A stretch of 64,000 nucleotides of DNA from Parapristionchus giblindavisi. Taxonomy: Eukaryota > Nematoda > Chromadorea > Rhabditida > Diplogasteridae. The notes beneath the pieces were generated by a model. It saw only the letters and a program-made list of their open reading frames with translations. It ran no database searches and was not told the origin of the DNA. The stretch spans positions 248,001 through 312,000 of the forward strand of contig CALSFV010000089.1 of NCBI GenBank assembly GCA_943737045.1, written 5' to 3'. Positions 63,617 through 64,000 of this stretch are shown here, one piece after another; the stretch's first letter is position 1; every line of letters begins with the position of its first letter. The translations under genes and the position numbers were made by a program.

Positions 63617-64000
63617 GCAGAAAAAAATTTGTTCGGAAAAATACGTAAATAATCGTAAATAATTCAAATCGCATCCACTTCATCTGAGATCACGATAATG
63701 ATAATACTTACTGTCGGTCCTCCAAGATAGGCACCCAATACTGGACATTTGTACTCTTGCTAAAATTTAACCATGACCCGGGGTTCATGGTCGAAATGAT
63801 GAATTTCGATTTATTGAGCATGACCCGGGTCATGGTTCATAAAAAAATTAAAAAAATAAAAAAAATACAAATGTCCAGTATTGGGTGCCTATCTTGGAGG
63901 ACCGACAGTAAGTATTATCATTATCGTGATCTCAGATGAAGTGGATGCGATTTGAATTATTTATGATTATTTACGTATTTTTCCGAACAAATTTTTTTCT
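63617..64000. repeat. Large palindrome truncated by the window end
   Basis: Left arm from about 63617 (GAAAAAAATTTGTTCGGAAA) to about 63757 and right arm from about 63862 to 64000 are near-perfect inverted copies containing TACTTACTGTCGGTCCTCC and its complement. The spacer contains a smaller inverted pair, AACCATGACCCGG and CCGGGTCATGGTT (63769-63838), probably a nested MITE. The outer ends and class cannot be determined because the right arm runs out of the window. Confidence 0.75.

Overview
The window is nuclear DNA of an animal with small, AT-rich introns (GT..AG, usually ending TTNCAG or TCTAG). It is most probably a nematode. Several start codons (rpl-3, elp4, the GM2-activator-like gene, both ABC transporters, the nuclear receptor) sit 0-8 nt after a pyrimidine-AG acceptor, as expected for spliced-leader trans-splicing. 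Three minus-strand housekeeping genes lie head to tail with operon-like gaps, and several proteins resemble nematode-expanded families. I cannot place the genus from sequence alone.

Layout. 1-16.9 kb: the 3' part of an unrecognised multi-exon plus-strand gene whose introns are packed with nested transposons. These include MITEs with 8-bp target-site duplications (TSDs), a Harbinger-like palindrome, a Penelope-type fragment split by a hAT element that itself holds another MITE and a SINE-like repeat, a mariner carrying two insertions, and a TACTGTAG satellite array. 17.9-28.6 kb: a 41-exon short-type ABCC transporter (+). 28.6-32.9 kb: gene-poor DNA with a decayed mariner. 32.9-34.4 kb: a secreted GM2-activator/ML-like protein (+). 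34.9-39.5 kb: two related secreted or membrane-anchored protein genes (-). 40.2-46.1 kb: mtg1, elp4 and rpl-3 (-), a candidate operon transcribed rpl-3 to elp4 to mtg1. 46.9-48.5 kb: a long-arm foldback element. 48.6-58.8 kb: a full-length MRP1-type ABCC transporter (-), one intron of which contains a complete nuclear receptor gene on the other strand. 60.2-62.0 kb: a two-PDZ protein (+). 62-64 kb: transposon remnants and a palindrome cut by the window end.

The most interesting signals are four. (1) The introns of rpl-3 carry a nest of box C/D snoRNAs: three copies have an 18S guide predicted to hit the site assigned to human SNORD83, which also lives in RPL3 introns, and two more have other guides. 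(2) Two 1.65-kb foldback elements share ends and 4-bp TTAT/ATAA target duplications. One landed 2 bp from a splice acceptor of the first ABC transporter, and the other carries an exon-like open reading segment between its arms. (3) A nuclear receptor gene is nested antisense in an ABC transporter intron. (4) Transposons are nested several levels deep, with readable target duplications that give the order of insertion.

Exon boundaries were read by eye from frame continuity and splice consensus; no database or alignment was run.
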